A stretch of 35,245 nucleotides of DNA from Lachnospiraceae bacterium (GCA_024681795.1 JAILAD010000048.1:1-35245); one strand, 5' to 3'. Counted from the stretch's first letter, positions 1-8,359 are shown. A program made the numbers and translations. Notes: generated from the letters alone by a model not told the origin.

Positions 1-2
1 TC

Positions 3-1148
3 ATGAACAATGCAGATATTCTGGAACTGAAAAAAAGATATAAGAAAGACAATTCCATTACCAGAATTCAGGGCTGTTACGTTCTGGGAATGGAGAAAAA
101 AATACAAACCACCATTGACAGCTGGTTTTCCGATTTGGACGAATCGGAGCAGTTTAAGTACCTGGAACTGGTAAAAAAGGGCTTTTCCGGAGTACTGGGG
201 AAAAATCTCCAGACACTGGAGTTTGAAAAAATATCCGGAGAAGACAATAATCCGAAGATGATGTCGCTCCTTGCTCTTCGTAATTCGGAACTCAAGGATA
301 AAAATATTCTGGATGCATTCTATCAAAGCATTATCGAAAAATATGTTTCATTGACCAATTATCTGATTCTTATCATTCATGATATTTATGACGTTCCCGC
401 AGTGGGAACCGATCATATCGCGCAGGGAGAGTCGGAGGAAACCTATTCCTATATTTACTGTCTGATCTGTCCTGTAAACTTATGTAAACCGGGACTTTCC
501 TATCACGAAGACACCAATGAGATTGCAAAGAGGGAAAGAGACTGGGTTGTTGACATGCCGGAAGTCGGTTTTTTATATCCCGCTTTTAACGAGCGCAGTA
601 CCGATGTGAATGCATTAATGTATTACTGTAAGGATCCGAAAAACAACCATCCCGAAATTATTGAAGAACTTTTGGGATGCGAGAGCGTACCTTCCATCGA
701 TGATGAAAAAGAGGTGTTCCACCAGATTGTTGAGGATGTCATTAACGAAACGAAAGAATACGACACCTTTGAAATCGTAAAATCCTTAAACGACGGACTG
801 ACGGAACTTGCAAAAAATACCGTTTCCTCGGAAAATTTAACCATCGACAAGCAGGGAATGCGGGACCTTATGCAGGAGGCGGGATTAAAGGAAGAGCATC
901 TTGCCGTATTTGAAGAACGTTTTGACAAAGAAGCGGGAGAGGATGCCACTTTCAAAGTTGACAGTTTAAGGGAAAAGAAAAACATGACCATGAAGTCCGA
1001 TGACGTTAAAATCATGGTGAAACCGGAAAGTGCCGATCTGGTTGAAATCCGGGTGATTGACGGAAGAAAATGCATTGTCATTCCGATGAACTCGGATATG
1101 GAAATAAACGGAATCATGAAAAGAATCGTGGAAGAACTGAAGGAATAG
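3..1148 (+). CDS. DUF4317 family protein
   Basis: The 381-residue product matches the DUF4317 family, which is common in Lachnospiraceae and other Clostridia and has no established function. The N-terminal section, with a K-K-x-[YF] stretch followed by an ITRI-x-GCYV motif at about residues 19-28, is the family signature. No signal peptide or membrane segment is visible, so a soluble cytoplasmic protein is likely. The C-terminal part (about residues 300-381) is charged and ends in a short region rich in Val, Ile and Met. The ATG lies two bases inside the window, so its ribosome binding site cannot be seen; length and the family-like N-terminus suggest this is the true start and the protein is complete. 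The next gene has its own promoter, so this one may end its transcription unit, although no hairpin terminator follows the stop. Confidence 0.85.
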   Translation: MNNADILELKKRYKKDNSITRIQGCYVLGMEKKIQTTIDSWFSDLDESEQFKYLELVKKGFSGVLGKNLQTLEFEKISGEDNNPKMMSLLALRNSELKDKNILDAFYQSIIEKYVSLTNYLILIIHDIYDVPAVGTDHIAQGESEETYSYIYCLICPVNLCKPGLSYHEDTNEIAKRERDWVVDMPEVGFLYPAFNERSTDVNALMYYCKDPKNNHPEIIEELLGCESVPSIDDEKEVFHQIVEDVINETKEYDTFEIVKSLNDGLTELAKNTVSSENLTIDKQGMRDLMQEAGLKEEHLAVFEERFDKEAGEDATFKVDSLREKKNMTMKSDDVKIMVKPESADLVEIRVIDGRKCIVIPMNSDMEINGIMKRIVEELKE

Positions 1149-1177
1149 AAGAACGGAAGAATAAAAGAACGGATGAA

Positions 1178-1206
1178 TTGAAAGAATAAAAGCTTTCGTG
1201 TATAAT
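1178..1206 (+). promoter_or_regulatory. Sigma-A promoter, TTGAAA-17-TATAAT
   Basis: The -35 box TTGAAA is at 1178-1183 and a perfect -10 box TATAAT is at 1201-1206, with a 17-bp spacer. This predicts a start near 1213, about 43 bases before the micropeptide start codon. It is among the best promoter matches in the window and would drive the micropeptide and the BlaI-type repressor. Confidence 0.8.
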
Positions 1207-1223
1207 TTTGGTGTATTTTGGTA

Positions 1224-1240
1224 TGACTTTTGCAGAGTCA
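1224..1240. promoter_or_regulatory. Inverted repeat between start site and RBS, possible operator
   Basis: TGACT at 1224-1228 and AGTCA at 1236-1240 form a perfect 5-bp inverted repeat with a 7-bp spacer. It lies just after the predicted transcription start and before the GGAGG at 1245. A repressor bound there would block transcription; the BlaI homologue two genes on is an obvious candidate, but the repeat does not match the classical TACA/TGTA BlaI operator. Confidence 0.3.
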
Positions 1241-1255
1241 AAACGGAGGAAAAAG

Positions 1256-1375
1256 ATGTTTATTATTTTAGCGGGTATCATCGGAATAGCTATTATCATA
1301 GCGGTTATTGCAGCCATTTCAACGGTTGTTTCCGCAGTTTCTTTTGTTGCGGCAAAGAAAGATGACGAAGAATAG
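1256..1375 (+). CDS. 39-residue membrane micropeptide (hypothetical)
   Basis: This short reading frame starts at ATG 1256, seven or so bases after a strong GGAGGA ribosome binding site, and stops at TAG 1373-1375. The product is one hydrophobic segment of about 31 residues rich in Ile, Val and Ala, followed by a charged tail with the order KKDDEE. That pattern suggests a single-pass membrane peptide with a short cytoplasmic tail, or an amphipathic micropeptide. It sits about 43 bases after a near-consensus promoter and 58 bases before the BlaI-type repressor, so the two are probably cotranscribed. I do not recognise a family. The evidence for coding is the promoter, the RBS and the sensible peptide; conservation could not be tested here. 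Confidence 0.6.
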   Translation: MFIILAGIIGIAIIIAVIAAISTVVSAVSFVAAKKDDEE

Positions 1376-1433
1376 GAAATACCGGTATTAAGAGAATGCC
1401 GGCAGAATAATTCAGAAACAGGGGGATCACAAA

Positions 1434-1808
1434 ATGGCGGGAGAAGGAAATAAACTTTCGGAAAGCGAAGCATTGCTGATGCGGATTCTGTGGGAAGAAG
1501 ACTGTGATATGTCCATGCGTGAACTGATGGATGAAGCGGCGGACAAGTACGGACGAATCTGGGCAAAGCAGACGGTTTCCACTCTTCTTAAGAGAATGGA
1601 AGAAGCGGGATATGTATCCATGTACCGTGAGGGCAGAATTTTTTATTATCACGCGGAAGTAAGTGCCAAGACATACAGAGGTACCGAAGTGGTGGATTTC
1701 TGCAAGACCTGGTTTGACGGGGATCCGGTAGCGATGATGGAAGCATATATGAAAAAGAAAAAACTCACGCCGAGTCAGAAGAGGCGTTTAAAAGATGCGA
1801 TTTCATAA
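1434..1808 (+). CDS. BlaI/MecI/CopY-family transcriptional repressor
   Basis: The 124-residue protein is a winged-helix repressor of the BlaI/MecI/CopY family. The opening LSESEALLMRILW corresponds to helix 1 of the family and the segment around KQTVSTLLKRMEEAGYV (about residues 45-61) to the recognition helix and the turn into the wing. Family members bind DNA as dimers and, in classical systems, are cleaved when a BlaR1/MecR1 sensor protease is activated. No M56-type sensor gene is next to it here, so how it is induced is unknown. Start ATG 1434 follows a GGGGGA ribosome binding site at suitable distance. It follows the 39-residue membrane peptide, probably in one transcript, and its stop codon lies inside the loop of the terminator hairpin. 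Confidence 0.88.
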   Translation: MAGEGNKLSESEALLMRILWEEDCDMSMRELMDEAADKYGRIWAKQTVSTLLKRMEEAGYVSMYREGRIFYYHAEVSAKTYRGTEVVDFCKTWFDGDPVAMMEAYMKKKKLTPSQKRRLKDAIS

Positions 1809-1823
1809 GAAATCGCATTTTTT
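1796..1823 (+). terminator. Rho-independent terminator overlapping the BlaI stop
   Basis: TGCGATTTC (1796-1804) pairs with GAAATCGCA (1809-1817) around a 4-base loop and is followed by six T. The TAA of the repressor gene forms part of the loop. It should end the micropeptide/repressor transcript. Confidence 0.9.
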
Positions 1824-1830
1824 ATAGGAC

Positions 1831-1858
1831 TTGACAAAATAAAATAAACTGTTATATT
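1831..1858 (+). promoter_or_regulatory. Promoter of clpB, TTGACA-16-TATATT
   Basis: A perfect -35 box TTGACA (1831-1836) and a -10 box TATATT (1853-1858) are separated by 16 bp, giving a leader of about 100 bases before clpB. I see no CIRCE element and no CtsR-type heptad repeat here, which is notable for a heat-shock gene. Confidence 0.75.
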
Positions 1859-1882
1859 AGATATAGAACAGATAAAACAAAT

Positions 1883-1909
1883 GCCTGCGGTTTGTTTTGG
1901 CAGGCTTTT
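1883..1909 (+). other. Small leader hairpin of clpB followed by TTTT
   Basis: GCCTGC (1883-1888) and GCAGGC (1900-1905) form a perfect 6-bp stem with an 11-base loop, followed by four T. It resembles a weak terminator or attenuator in the untranslated leader of clpB. The stem is short, so constitutive termination here is unlikely. Confidence 0.4.
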
Positions 1910-1963
1910 GACAGGTGTTTTCATTTTGAAAAATAATTGGAACAAAAGAAAGGTGGTGTTCAT

Positions 1964-4555
1964 ATGGATGGTTCTAAATTAACACAGAAATCAATACAGG
2001 CAATTCAGGGTTGTCAGAGTCTGGCAGAGGAGTACGGGAACCAGGAAATATCCCAGGAGCACCTGCTTTATGCCCTTTTAACGGAAGATGACAGTCTGAT
2101 TCTGAAACTTGTCGAAAGAATGGAAATCAACAAGGAATATTTTTTAAACCGTGTTCTTTCGGAAATCGAAAAAAAGCCGAAGGTTTCCGGCGGAGACAGT
2201 TACGTGGGAGACGGACTGAGAAAAGTACTGAATTCCGCAGAAGGAATTGCAAAACAGATGGGAGACGAGTATGTCTCCGTGGAACATCTGGTTCTTGCAA
2301 TGATTGAACATCCTTCAAAGGAGATGCAGGGAATTCTGAAGGAGTTCGGAATCAACAAGGAACGGTTCTTAAAGGCACTTTCCACGGTCCGGGGAAATCA
2401 GAGGGTTACCGGTGACAATCCGGAAGGAACCTACGATGTCCTGACCAAATACGGAACCGATCTGGTAGAAAAAGCGGGAGCACAGAAACTCGATCCGGTC
2501 ATCGGACGTGACAGCGAAATCAGAAACGTTATCCGGATTCTTTCGAGAAAAACAAAGAACAATCCGGTTTTAATCGGGGAACCCGGTGTCGGTAAGACTG
2601 CGGTTGTGGAAGGCCTTGCACAGCGTATCGTACAGGGGGACGTACCCCAGGGATTAAAGGATAAAAAGATTTTTGCCCTGGATATGGGTGCTCTTGTAGC
2701 CGGTGCCAAGTACAGGGGTGAGTTTGAGGAACGTCTGAAAGCCGTTCTGGATGAGGTACGCAAATCCGACGGGGAGATTTTACTCTTTATCGATGAACTT
2801 CATACCATCGTCGGAGCAGGCGCTTCGGAAGGTTCGCTGGATGCGGGAAATATGTTAAAACCCATGCTTGCCAGAGGGGAACTTCACTGTATCGGTGCAA
2901 CCACACTGGATGAATACCGGAAGTATATTGAAAAAGATGCGGCCTTGGAACGTCGTTTCCAGCCGGTTATGGTGGATGAACCGACGGTGGAAGATACGAT
3001 TTCAATTCTCCGTGGGTTAAAGGAGCGTTATGAGGTATATCACGGCGTAAAAATTCTGGATAATGCACTTGTCAGCGCTGCGGTTTTATCGCATCGTTAT
3101 ATTTCCGACAGATTCCTTCCGGATAAAGCCATCGATCTGGTTGACGAGGCGTGCGCCTTAATCAAGACCGAACTTGACAGTATGCCGACGGAACTGGATG
3201 AAATGCGAAGGAAAGTTCTGCAGATGGAAATCGAAGAGGCGGCTTTGAAAAAGGAGGAAGACTCTTTAAGCAAAGAACGGCTGGAGGCACTGCAAAAGGA
3301 ACTTGCGGAGGAACGCGAACAATTCGATTCGGCAAAGGCACAGTGGGAAAACGAGAAAGCCAATGTCGGAAAACTAAGCAAATTAAGGGAACAGATCGAA
3401 TCCGTCAACAGCCAGATTCAGATTGCCCAGCGTGAGGGAAATCTTGAGAAGGCAGCAGAATTAAGTTACGGAACCCTGCCGGCATTAAAGAAGGAACTTG
3501 AGCAGGAAGAGGCGGGGCTGAAATCTTCCGACCGTACGCTTCTTCATGAGAATGTTTCCGAGGAAGAGATTGCGAGAATCATTTCCAGATGGACCGGAAT
3601 ACCGGTGGCAAAACTTACGGAAAGCGAAAGAAATAAGACACTTCATTTGGAGGATGAACTTCATAAACGTGTTATCGGCCAGGATGAAGGAGTGAAACTG
3701 GTTACCGAATCCATTATCCGTTCCAAAGCGGGAATTAAGGATCCGAGCAAACCAATCGGTTCGTTCTTGTTCCTCGGTCCTACAGGTGTAGGTAAAACGG
3801 AACTGGCAAAATCGCTTGCGGCAACACTTTTTGACGATGAAGCCAATATGGTCAGAATCGATATGAGTGAGTATATGGAGAAATTCTCCGTATCGAGACT
3901 GATCGGAGCGCCTCCGGGATATGTCGGATATGATGAGGGCGGACAGCTTACTGAAGCAGTCCGGAGAAAACCTTATGCGGTAGTACTTTTTGATGAAATC
4001 GAAAAAGCACATCCGGATGTATACAATGTCCTGCTTCAGGTACTCGATGACGGCCGGATTACCGATTCCCAGGGAAGAACGGTTGACTTTAAGAATACGA
4101 TTTTAATCATGACTTCGAATATCGGTGCAATGGACCTTTTGGACGGCATGGATGAAAACGGAAACATTTCATCTGATGCGGAGGAAGCGGTAATGGATAA
4201 ACTGCATGCGTCCTTCCGGCCGGAATTTTTGAACCGTCTGGATGAGATTATCATGTTTAAGCCGCTGACGAAAGACAATATCGGACATATTGCCGACCTG
4301 ATTGTTGCGGATATCAATAAGCGTCTGGAGGATAAGGAGATTACGGTTCGTCTTTCCGATTCCGCAAAGGAATTCATTACGGAGAACGGATACGATCCGG
4401 TTTACGGTGCAAGACCTTTGAAACGTTATGTCCAGAAAACCGTGGAAACCCTGCTCGGACGTATGATTCTGGCAGGAGAGGTATCCATGAAGGACACGGT
4501 TGAATTTATAGCCGAGGACGGTGAACTGAAGGCAAGGGTTGAGCCGCTCGGATAA
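1964..4555 (+). CDS. clpB: ATP-dependent chaperone ClpB
   Basis: ClpB is the hexameric Hsp100 disaggregase that threads aggregated proteins through its pore together with DnaK. The 863-residue product has the usual order: Clp N-domain (about 1-145), first AAA+ module with Walker A GEPGVGKT at 205-212, a coiled-coil middle domain (about 400-525, full of Glu, Lys and Leu), and a second AAA+ module with Walker A GPTGVGKT at 605-612, followed by the D2 small domain. The coiled-coil length separates ClpB from ClpC and ClpA. I chose the ATG at 1964 because AAGGTGGTG lies just upstream; an in-frame codon at 1937 would add nine residues and lacks a good RBS. It has its own promoter and a hairpin-bearing leader. 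No CIRCE or CtsR site is visible, so heat control here is unclear. Confidence 0.97.
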   Translation: MDGSKLTQKSIQAIQGCQSLAEEYGNQEISQEHLLYALLTEDDSLILKLVERMEINKEYFLNRVLSEIEKKPKVSGGDSYVGDGLRKVLNSAEGIAKQMGDEYVSVEHLVLAMIEHPSKEMQGILKEFGINKERFLKALSTVRGNQRVTGDNPEGTYDVLTKYGTDLVEKAGAQKLDPVIGRDSEIRNVIRILSRKTKNNPVLIGEPGVGKTAVVEGLAQRIVQGDVPQGLKDKKIFALDMGALVAGAKYRGEFEERLKAVLDEVRKSDGEILLFIDELHTIVGAGASEGSLDAGNMLKPMLARGELHCIGATTLDEYRKYIEKDAALERRFQPVMVDEPTVEDTISILRGLKERYEVYHGVKILDNALVSAAVLSHRYISDRFLPDKAIDLVDEACALIKTELDSMPTELDEMRRKVLQMEIEEAALKKEEDSLSKERLEALQKELAEEREQFDSAKAQWENEKANVGKLSKLREQIESVNSQIQIAQREGNLEKAAELSYGTLPALKKELEQEEAGLKSSDRTLLHENVSEEEIARIISRWTGIPVAKLTESERNKTLHLEDELHKRVIGQDEGVKLVTESIIRSKAGIKDPSKPIGSFLFLGPTGVGKTELAKSLAATLFDDEANMVRIDMSEYMEKFSVSRLIGAPPGYVGYDEGGQLTEAVRRKPYAVVLFDEIEKAHPDVYNVLLQVLDDGRITDSQGRTVDFKNTILIMTSNIGAMDLLDGMDENGNISSDAEEAVMDKLHASFRPEFLNRLDEIIMFKPLTKDNIGHIADLIVADINKRLEDKEITVRLSDSAKEFITENGYDPVYGARPLKRYVQKTVETLLGRMILAGEVSMKDTVEFIAEDGELKARVEPLG

Positions 4556-4556
4556 C

Positions 4557-4585
4557 TGTACATTCCGGAACTTCTGTGGTAAAGT
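4557..4585 (+). promoter_or_regulatory. Weak candidate promoter of rarA
   Basis: TGTACA (4557-4562), a 17-bp spacer and TAAAGT (4580-4585), with TG one base before the -10 box, form a plausible extended -10 promoter. There is no terminator between clpB and rarA, so read-through from clpB is equally possible. Confidence 0.35.
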
Positions 4586-4625
4586 GGAAAATGCATTTGA
4601 CAGGATTATAAGGTGACAGATACCG

Positions 4626-5969
4626 ATGGATTTATTCAGTTACGCGAGAGAAAAGAATAAGGAGAAGCAGGAGGCACCGCTTGCGGCCAGAATGCGCCCG
4701 AAAACACTGGAAGAAGTGGTGGGGCAGGAGCATATCCTCGGTGAGGATAAAATGTTAACACGTGCGATACGTGCTGACAAACTTCGCTCCGTCATTTTCT
4801 ACGGTCCTCCGGGAACGGGAAAGACGACTCTTGCGAAAGTAATTGCGAATACAACCTCCTCGGAATTTATGCAGATCAATGCAACCACCTCCGGAAAAAA
4901 AGAGATGGAAGAGGTTGTGGAGAAAGCCAAAGAAACCATGGCAATGTATGCCAGACGGACGATTCTTTTCGTAGATGAGATTCATCGTTTCAATAAGGCG
5001 CAGCAGGATTTTCTGCTTCCGTTTGTCGAAGACGGGACGCTTATATTAATCGGCGCAACAACCGAGAATCCGTATTTTGAAGTAAACGGAGCGTTAATTT
5101 CCCGTTCGGTTATTTTTGAATTAAAACCGCTGTCACGGGAAGATATTGAGAAATTAATCCGCCGTGCCGTAAGTGACAAAGAATGCGGCATGGGAATATA
5201 TAAGGCGGAAATATCGGATGAAGCGGCAGCTTTTCTTGCCGACATGGCGGGAGGAGATGCAAGACACGCACTGAATGCGGTGGAACTTGCGGTACTTACA
5301 ACTCCGAGAGCGGAGGACGGACTGATTCATATCACGCTTGATGTGGCAGAGGAATGTATTCAGAAGAAAGTCCTTCGGTATGATAAAGGCGGAGACAATC
5401 ATTATGATACGATTTCCGCATTTATCAAAAGCATGAGAGGGTCCGATCCGGATGCTGCAGTATACTATCTTGCCAGGATGTTGTCGGCGGGAGAGAGCGT
5501 TACCTTTATTGCAAGAAGAATTATGATTTGTGCTTCGGAGGATGTCGGAAATGCGGACCCGCAGGCACTGCAGGTTGCAGTCAGCGCATCCCTTGCGGTT
5601 GAGAGAGTCGGAATGCCGGAAGCGCAGATTATTCTGTCTCAGGCAGCAGCTTATGTGGCATGTGCGCCGAAGAGCAATGCAGCGGTGAATGCGATTTCAG
5701 GGGCTATGCAGGAAGTTTCCGAAACCGGCAATCTGGATATTCCGATTCATTTAAAAGATGCACATTATAAGTCAGCCGGAAAACTCGGGCACGGGAACGG
5801 ATATCTTTATTCCCATGATTTTCCGAATCATTATGTGGAACAGCAATATCTGCCGTATGAGTTGAAAGGGAAGAAATTCTATGTGCCCGGTGAACTCGGA
5901 TACGAGAAGAAGATACGGGAACATATGCTTATGATTAAGAAGGGTAAGAAAGAAGACACGGAAGGCTAA
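4626..5969 (+). CDS. rarA: Replication-associated recombination protein A (RarA/MgsA)
   Basis: RarA is a tetrameric AAA+ ATPase related to clamp-loader subunits and to eukaryotic WRNIP1. It acts at stalled replication forks and opens or remodels DNA ends near SSB. The 447-residue product has Walker A GPPGTGKT at 60-67, Walker B FVDEIHRF with D117 and E118, and sensor 1 GATTENP near residue 140. The C-terminal tetramerisation domain carries the typical SGAMQEV and LKDAHYK stretches. Its length equals that of usual bacterial RarA (about 420-450). The ATG at 4626 follows AAGGTG. It lies 70 bases after clpB on the same strand and may share its transcript, which would link protein and DNA stress functions. 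Confidence 0.95.
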   Translation: MDLFSYAREKNKEKQEAPLAARMRPKTLEEVVGQEHILGEDKMLTRAIRADKLRSVIFYGPPGTGKTTLAKVIANTTSSEFMQINATTSGKKEMEEVVEKAKETMAMYARRTILFVDEIHRFNKAQQDFLLPFVEDGTLILIGATTENPYFEVNGALISRSVIFELKPLSREDIEKLIRRAVSDKECGMGIYKAEISDEAAAFLADMAGGDARHALNAVELAVLTTPRAEDGLIHITLDVAEECIQKKVLRYDKGGDNHYDTISAFIKSMRGSDPDAAVYYLARMLSAGESVTFIARRIMICASEDVGNADPQALQVAVSASLAVERVGMPEAQIILSQAAAYVACAPKSNAAVNAISGAMQEVSETGNLDIPIHLKDAHYKSAGKLGHGNGYLYSHDFPNHYVEQQYLPYELKGKKFYVPGELGYEKKIREHMLMIKKGKKEDTEG

Positions 5970-6000
5970 AGAAATACTACAAAGAAAACAACAGAGAAAA

Positions 6001-6033
6001 CGAAGAAAAAACGAAGAAAAAACGAAGAAAAAA
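6001..6033. repeat. Three perfect 11-bp tandem repeats
   Basis: The unit CGAAGAAAAAA is present three times without mismatch (6001-6011, 6012-6022, 6023-6033), directly before a terminator hairpin. On the minus strand its last A-run gives the U-tract of that terminator. Slippage duplication of the tract is a simple explanation. Confidence 0.9.
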
Positions 6034-6063
6034 CAAGGGCCGCTTATCATGAGCGGCCCTTGT
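6028..6063 (-). terminator. Terminator between convergent rarA and DUF4364 gene
   Basis: ACAAGGGCCGCT (6033-6044) pairs perfectly with AGCGGCCCTTGT (6052-6063) around a 7-base loop. Reading the minus strand, the hairpin is followed by a run of T from the A-tract at 6028-6033, so it is a strong terminator for the malic enzyme/DUF4364 operon. On the plus strand only two T follow, so it would be a weaker stop for rarA. Confidence 0.85.
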
Positions 6064-6098
6064 TGCGTCGAAATGACAAGGTTACGAATTTACGGACA

Positions 6099-6611
6099 TC
6101 AAAACAGTTTTTCAGTCAGATAGGAATAAATCTCCGCACTGTTCTTTTTCCAGTTTTTGCAGATGTTTGAGGCAATTTCCTCATCCGGAACAATGAGCGT
6201 TAATTCCGCCAGTGTATTTCCGCGGTCTCTTGCAATCAGATGTGCTTCGAATTCTCCGTTTGGACTACGTTTGTAGTTTGATATAACGGAGGAATCATTT
6301 CGCATATCCTGATTCTTTGATTTTAAATAATTTGTCAGATCCTTTCGGATTTCTTCATTCAGACTTCCCAAAAACAGGGAAAGTGTTTTTGCTCCGTCCG
6401 GCTCTATGATAAGCCATGTACAGTCCCCTTCCGTGCAGGAACGGATAAAGTTTCCTTCCGAAAGTTCCGCAATGGCGGTCTGGGCGGTAAGATAGTCCGT
6501 GTAATTCTGCTCGATGATACATTCGCAGGCGAGCGTTTTTTTCACGGGACCGTTTACGCTGTCCAGAATATAGAGAATCATTAATTTATATAAAGTAAGA
6601 GGTTCCTGCAT
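6099..6611 (-). CDS. DUF4364 family protein
   Basis: The protein (170 residues from the chosen start) matches DUF4364, a small Clostridia family with a winged-helix-like N-terminal half. The first 60 residues, with LYKLMILYILDSV near the start, look like the helical part of such a fold and the C-terminal half is a mixed alpha/beta region. Function is not established; a regulatory role is an inference. An upstream in-frame ATG at 6680 would add 23 residues that overlap the end of the malic enzyme gene and have no family likeness, so the start at 6611 is preferred, although its AAGGA lies about 12 bases away. It is 40 bases after the malic enzyme gene in the same direction and ends before a strong terminator, so both form one operon. 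Confidence 0.8.
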   Translation of the reverse strand: MQEPLTLYKLMILYILDSVNGPVKKTLACECIIEQNYTDYLTAQTAIAELSEGNFIRSCTEGDCTWLIIEPDGAKTLSLFLGSLNEEIRKDLTNYLKSKNQDMRNDSSVISNYKRSPNGEFEAHLIARDRGNTLAELTLIVPDEEIASNICKNWKKNSAEIYSYLTEKLF

Positions 6612-6651
6612 GTTAAACCGTAAGTCCTTATATTTTGAAATTAATCTGTAA

Positions 6652-7800
6652 TTAAACGTTGGCTTTGATCGCGGCTGCAACTACTTCGGCAACGGTAGGA
6701 TGGAAGGCTTCCGGAAGAATATTGTCTTCGTTTAATTCTTCATCCGGAATACAGCCTGCAATTGCAAGGGCAGCAGCAAGCTTCATTTCTTCCGTAATCT
6801 GTTTAGCATGGCATTCGAGAGCACCTTTAAAAATACCCGGGAATGCAATTACGTTGTTTACCTGGTTCGGAAAATCGGAACGTCCGGTGCCGACCACTTT
6901 TGCACCGGCAGCCTTTGCAACATCCGGCATGATTTCGGGAACGGGATTTGCCATGGCAAAAAGAATGGCATCTTGATTCATTGATGATACCATTTCCGCG
7001 CTTACCAGATTCGGAGCGGATACACCGACAAATACATCGGCACCTTTAAGTGCATCCTTTAGCAATCCTTTTTCATGATGAAGATTGGTAACCTCCATCA
7101 TTTTCTTCTGCATCCAGTTCAGGCCTTCCGATGATTCATCCAGAATACCGGCTTTATCGCACATAACGACATTCGTAAAACCATATCTGAGTAACAGTTT
7201 GGTAATGGCGATTCCGGCACTGCCTGCGCCGTTTACCACAACTTTGCATTCTTCTTTTTTCTTTCCCGTAACCTTAAGTGCATTGATTAATCCGGCAAGA
7301 ACAACGATTGCGGTGCCGTGCTGGTCATCGTGAAATACGGGAATGTCCAGGATTTCTTTCAGACGTTCTTCGATTTCAAAGCATCTTGGAGCGGAAATGT
7401 CTTCGAGGTTGATTCCGCCGAAAGCGGGAGCCAGATAAGTTACTGCTTTGATGATCTCTTCGGTATCCTGGGTGTCTAAGCAGATCGGAACCGCATTTAC
7501 TCCGCCGAATTCCTTAAATAAAACCGCTTTTCCTTCCATAACCGGCATGGCAGCGTAAGGACCGATGTTTCCGAGCCCCAGAACCGCGCTTCCGTCGGAT
7601 ACGACCGCAACGGTGTTGGATTTCATGGTATAGGTATAAGCCAGATTTTTATCCTTTGCGATTTCTTTACAGGGTTCCGCCACACCCGGTGTATAGGCAA
7701 GTGCAAGATCCTCTCTGGATTTTACTTTGGCTTTGGAAGAGGTTTCCAACTTGCCGTTCCATTCTTTATGTAACTGTAATGCTTTTTCTGCGTTTGTCAT
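6652..7800 (-). CDS. NAD(P)-dependent malic enzyme (short form)
   Basis: Malic enzyme oxidatively decarboxylates malate to pyruvate, making NAD(P)H and CO2. This is the short bacterial form (382 residues), without the phosphotransacetylase-like C-terminal extension found in proteobacterial MaeB. Visible motifs are AYTPGVAEPC near residue 35 with the catalytic Tyr, EGKAVLFKEFGG near 90, the metal-binding FHDDQHGTA near 160 and the nucleotide-binding GAGSAGIA near 193. Whether NAD or NADP is preferred cannot be read with confidence. The start at 7800 follows AAGGAG at the right distance on the minus strand. It heads an operon with the DUF4364 gene. With the pyruvate kinase at 16.6 kb the window holds two routes to pyruvate. 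Confidence 0.95.
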   Translation of the reverse strand: MTNAEKALQLHKEWNGKLETSSKAKVKSREDLALAYTPGVAEPCKEIAKDKNLAYTYTMKSNTVAVVSDGSAVLGLGNIGPYAAMPVMEGKAVLFKEFGGVNAVPICLDTQDTEEIIKAVTYLAPAFGGINLEDISAPRCFEIEERLKEILDIPVFHDDQHGTAIVVLAGLINALKVTGKKKEECKVVVNGAGSAGIAITKLLLRYGFTNVVMCDKAGILDESSEGLNWMQKKMMEVTNLHHEKGLLKDALKGADVFVGVSAPNLVSAEMVSSMNQDAILFAMANPVPEIMPDVAKAAGAKVVGTGRSDFPNQVNNVIAFPGIFKGALECHAKQITEEMKLAAALAIAGCIPDEELNEDNILPEAFHPTVAEVVAAAIKANV

Positions 7801-7858
7801 TTGATGCTCCTTGCTGATACGATATTCCTTTTGAGTTTTTTTACATTTTACTTTCGGT

Positions 7859-7867
7859 ATTATATCA
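7859..7867 (-). promoter_or_regulatory. Extended -10 promoter of the malic enzyme operon
   Basis: On the minus strand TG-A-TATAAT forms an extended -10 element (TATAAT at 7864-7859). No good -35 box is present at the right distance, which fits an extended -10 promoter. The leader would be about 50 bases. Confidence 0.6.
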
Positions 7868-8035
7868 CAATTTTATCTTTAAACCATATTTTCTTCGATA
7901 ATCCTGACCGGGTGGTGAAATCAGTGTGGGAAATCCCTAACCGGTATTCGAAATTTTTATACTTTTGACAAGCGAAACCCGCTTTACAAAAGGGTTTGAG
8001 CACAATGCCGGGGAATTTTTATCAGCCGTTCGGTG

Positions 8036-8229
8036 TTACGGGATGGAACAAAGAAATACTTTTTTAACTGCACATATGAAAGGGAAGATATTCCGGAAGA
8101 ACTGGTGCATTTCTACAGATTTGTGCGTACCGGCGTGGCAGAAGATCTGCTGACGAATGAGTTAAAGAAACCAGAGTAAAAGAAATGCAGGAAAAATTGG
8201 AAAAGCTGAAGAAACATTCAGCCGTCTGA
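8036..8229 (+). pseudogene. Remnant of an Rpn-type PD-(D/E)XK nuclease/transposase
   Basis: In the frame starting at 8036 the sequence reads LRDGTKKYFFNCTYERED and then IPEELVHFYRFVRTG, to a stop at 8177-8179. This resembles the middle of Rpn/YhgA-like recombination-promoting nucleases (PD-(D/E)XK family transposases), which usually carry an IF-[IFL]-N-x-[CT] strand followed by IPEE-[LI] and a [FY]-x-x-[FY]-[VI]-RTG segment. A shift into the next frame at about 8176 continues with VKEMQEKLEKLKK to a stop at 8227-8229, like the charged helices that follow in this family. The nuclease core upstream is gone. The piece has no start codon or RBS, and an overlapping 62-codon frame at 7965-8153 is not coding. 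I read it as a decayed mobile-type gene. Confidence 0.55.
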
Positions 8230-8271
8230 TACAAATTGAACCGGGTAAACCGACAGGATATTACCCCGGAT

Positions 8272-8307
8272 GCATCCGTCTGTTTATACGGGCGGATGCT
8301 TTTTTTT
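8272..8307 (+). terminator. Strong orphan terminator after the pseudogene
   Basis: An 11-bp stem (8272-8282 with 8289-8299, two G-U pairs) with a 6-base loop is followed by eight T. It ends no intact gene; it may be the preserved terminator of the lost Rpn-type gene and now insulates the ABC operon that follows. The rest of the 7801-8419 intergenic stretch holds only the promoters noted here. Confidence 0.9.
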
Positions 8308-8350
8308 GAGGCAGATTTAAAAATTATTTCACACTTTATTGATGACTTTC

Positions 8351-8359
8351 TGATATGAT
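8351..8359 (+). promoter_or_regulatory. Candidate extended -10 promoter of the ABC exporter operon
   Basis: TG-A-TATGAT (8351-8359) is an extended -10 element 60 bases before the permease gene, after the strong terminator at 8272-8307. No clear -35 box is present. Confidence 0.4.

Noticed and set aside
623..1117. 164-codon frame on the minus strand inside the DUF4317 gene
   Set aside because: It is the reverse-strand shadow of a well-supported gene, Ser-rich and without an RBS or family likeness.
1437..1808. beta-Lactam resistance locus because of the BlaI homologue
   Set aside because: There is no beta-lactamase, penicillin-binding protein or BlaR1-like gene nearby; BlaI-type repressors control many other genes.
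4597..4602. TTGACA just before rarA as a -35 box
   Set aside because: No -10-like sequence lies 16-18 bp downstream; that position falls directly at the start codon.
7965..8153. 62-codon plus-strand frame in the malic enzyme/ABC gap
   Set aside because: It overlaps the Rpn-like remnant in another frame, has no RBS, and its protein has no recognisable pattern.
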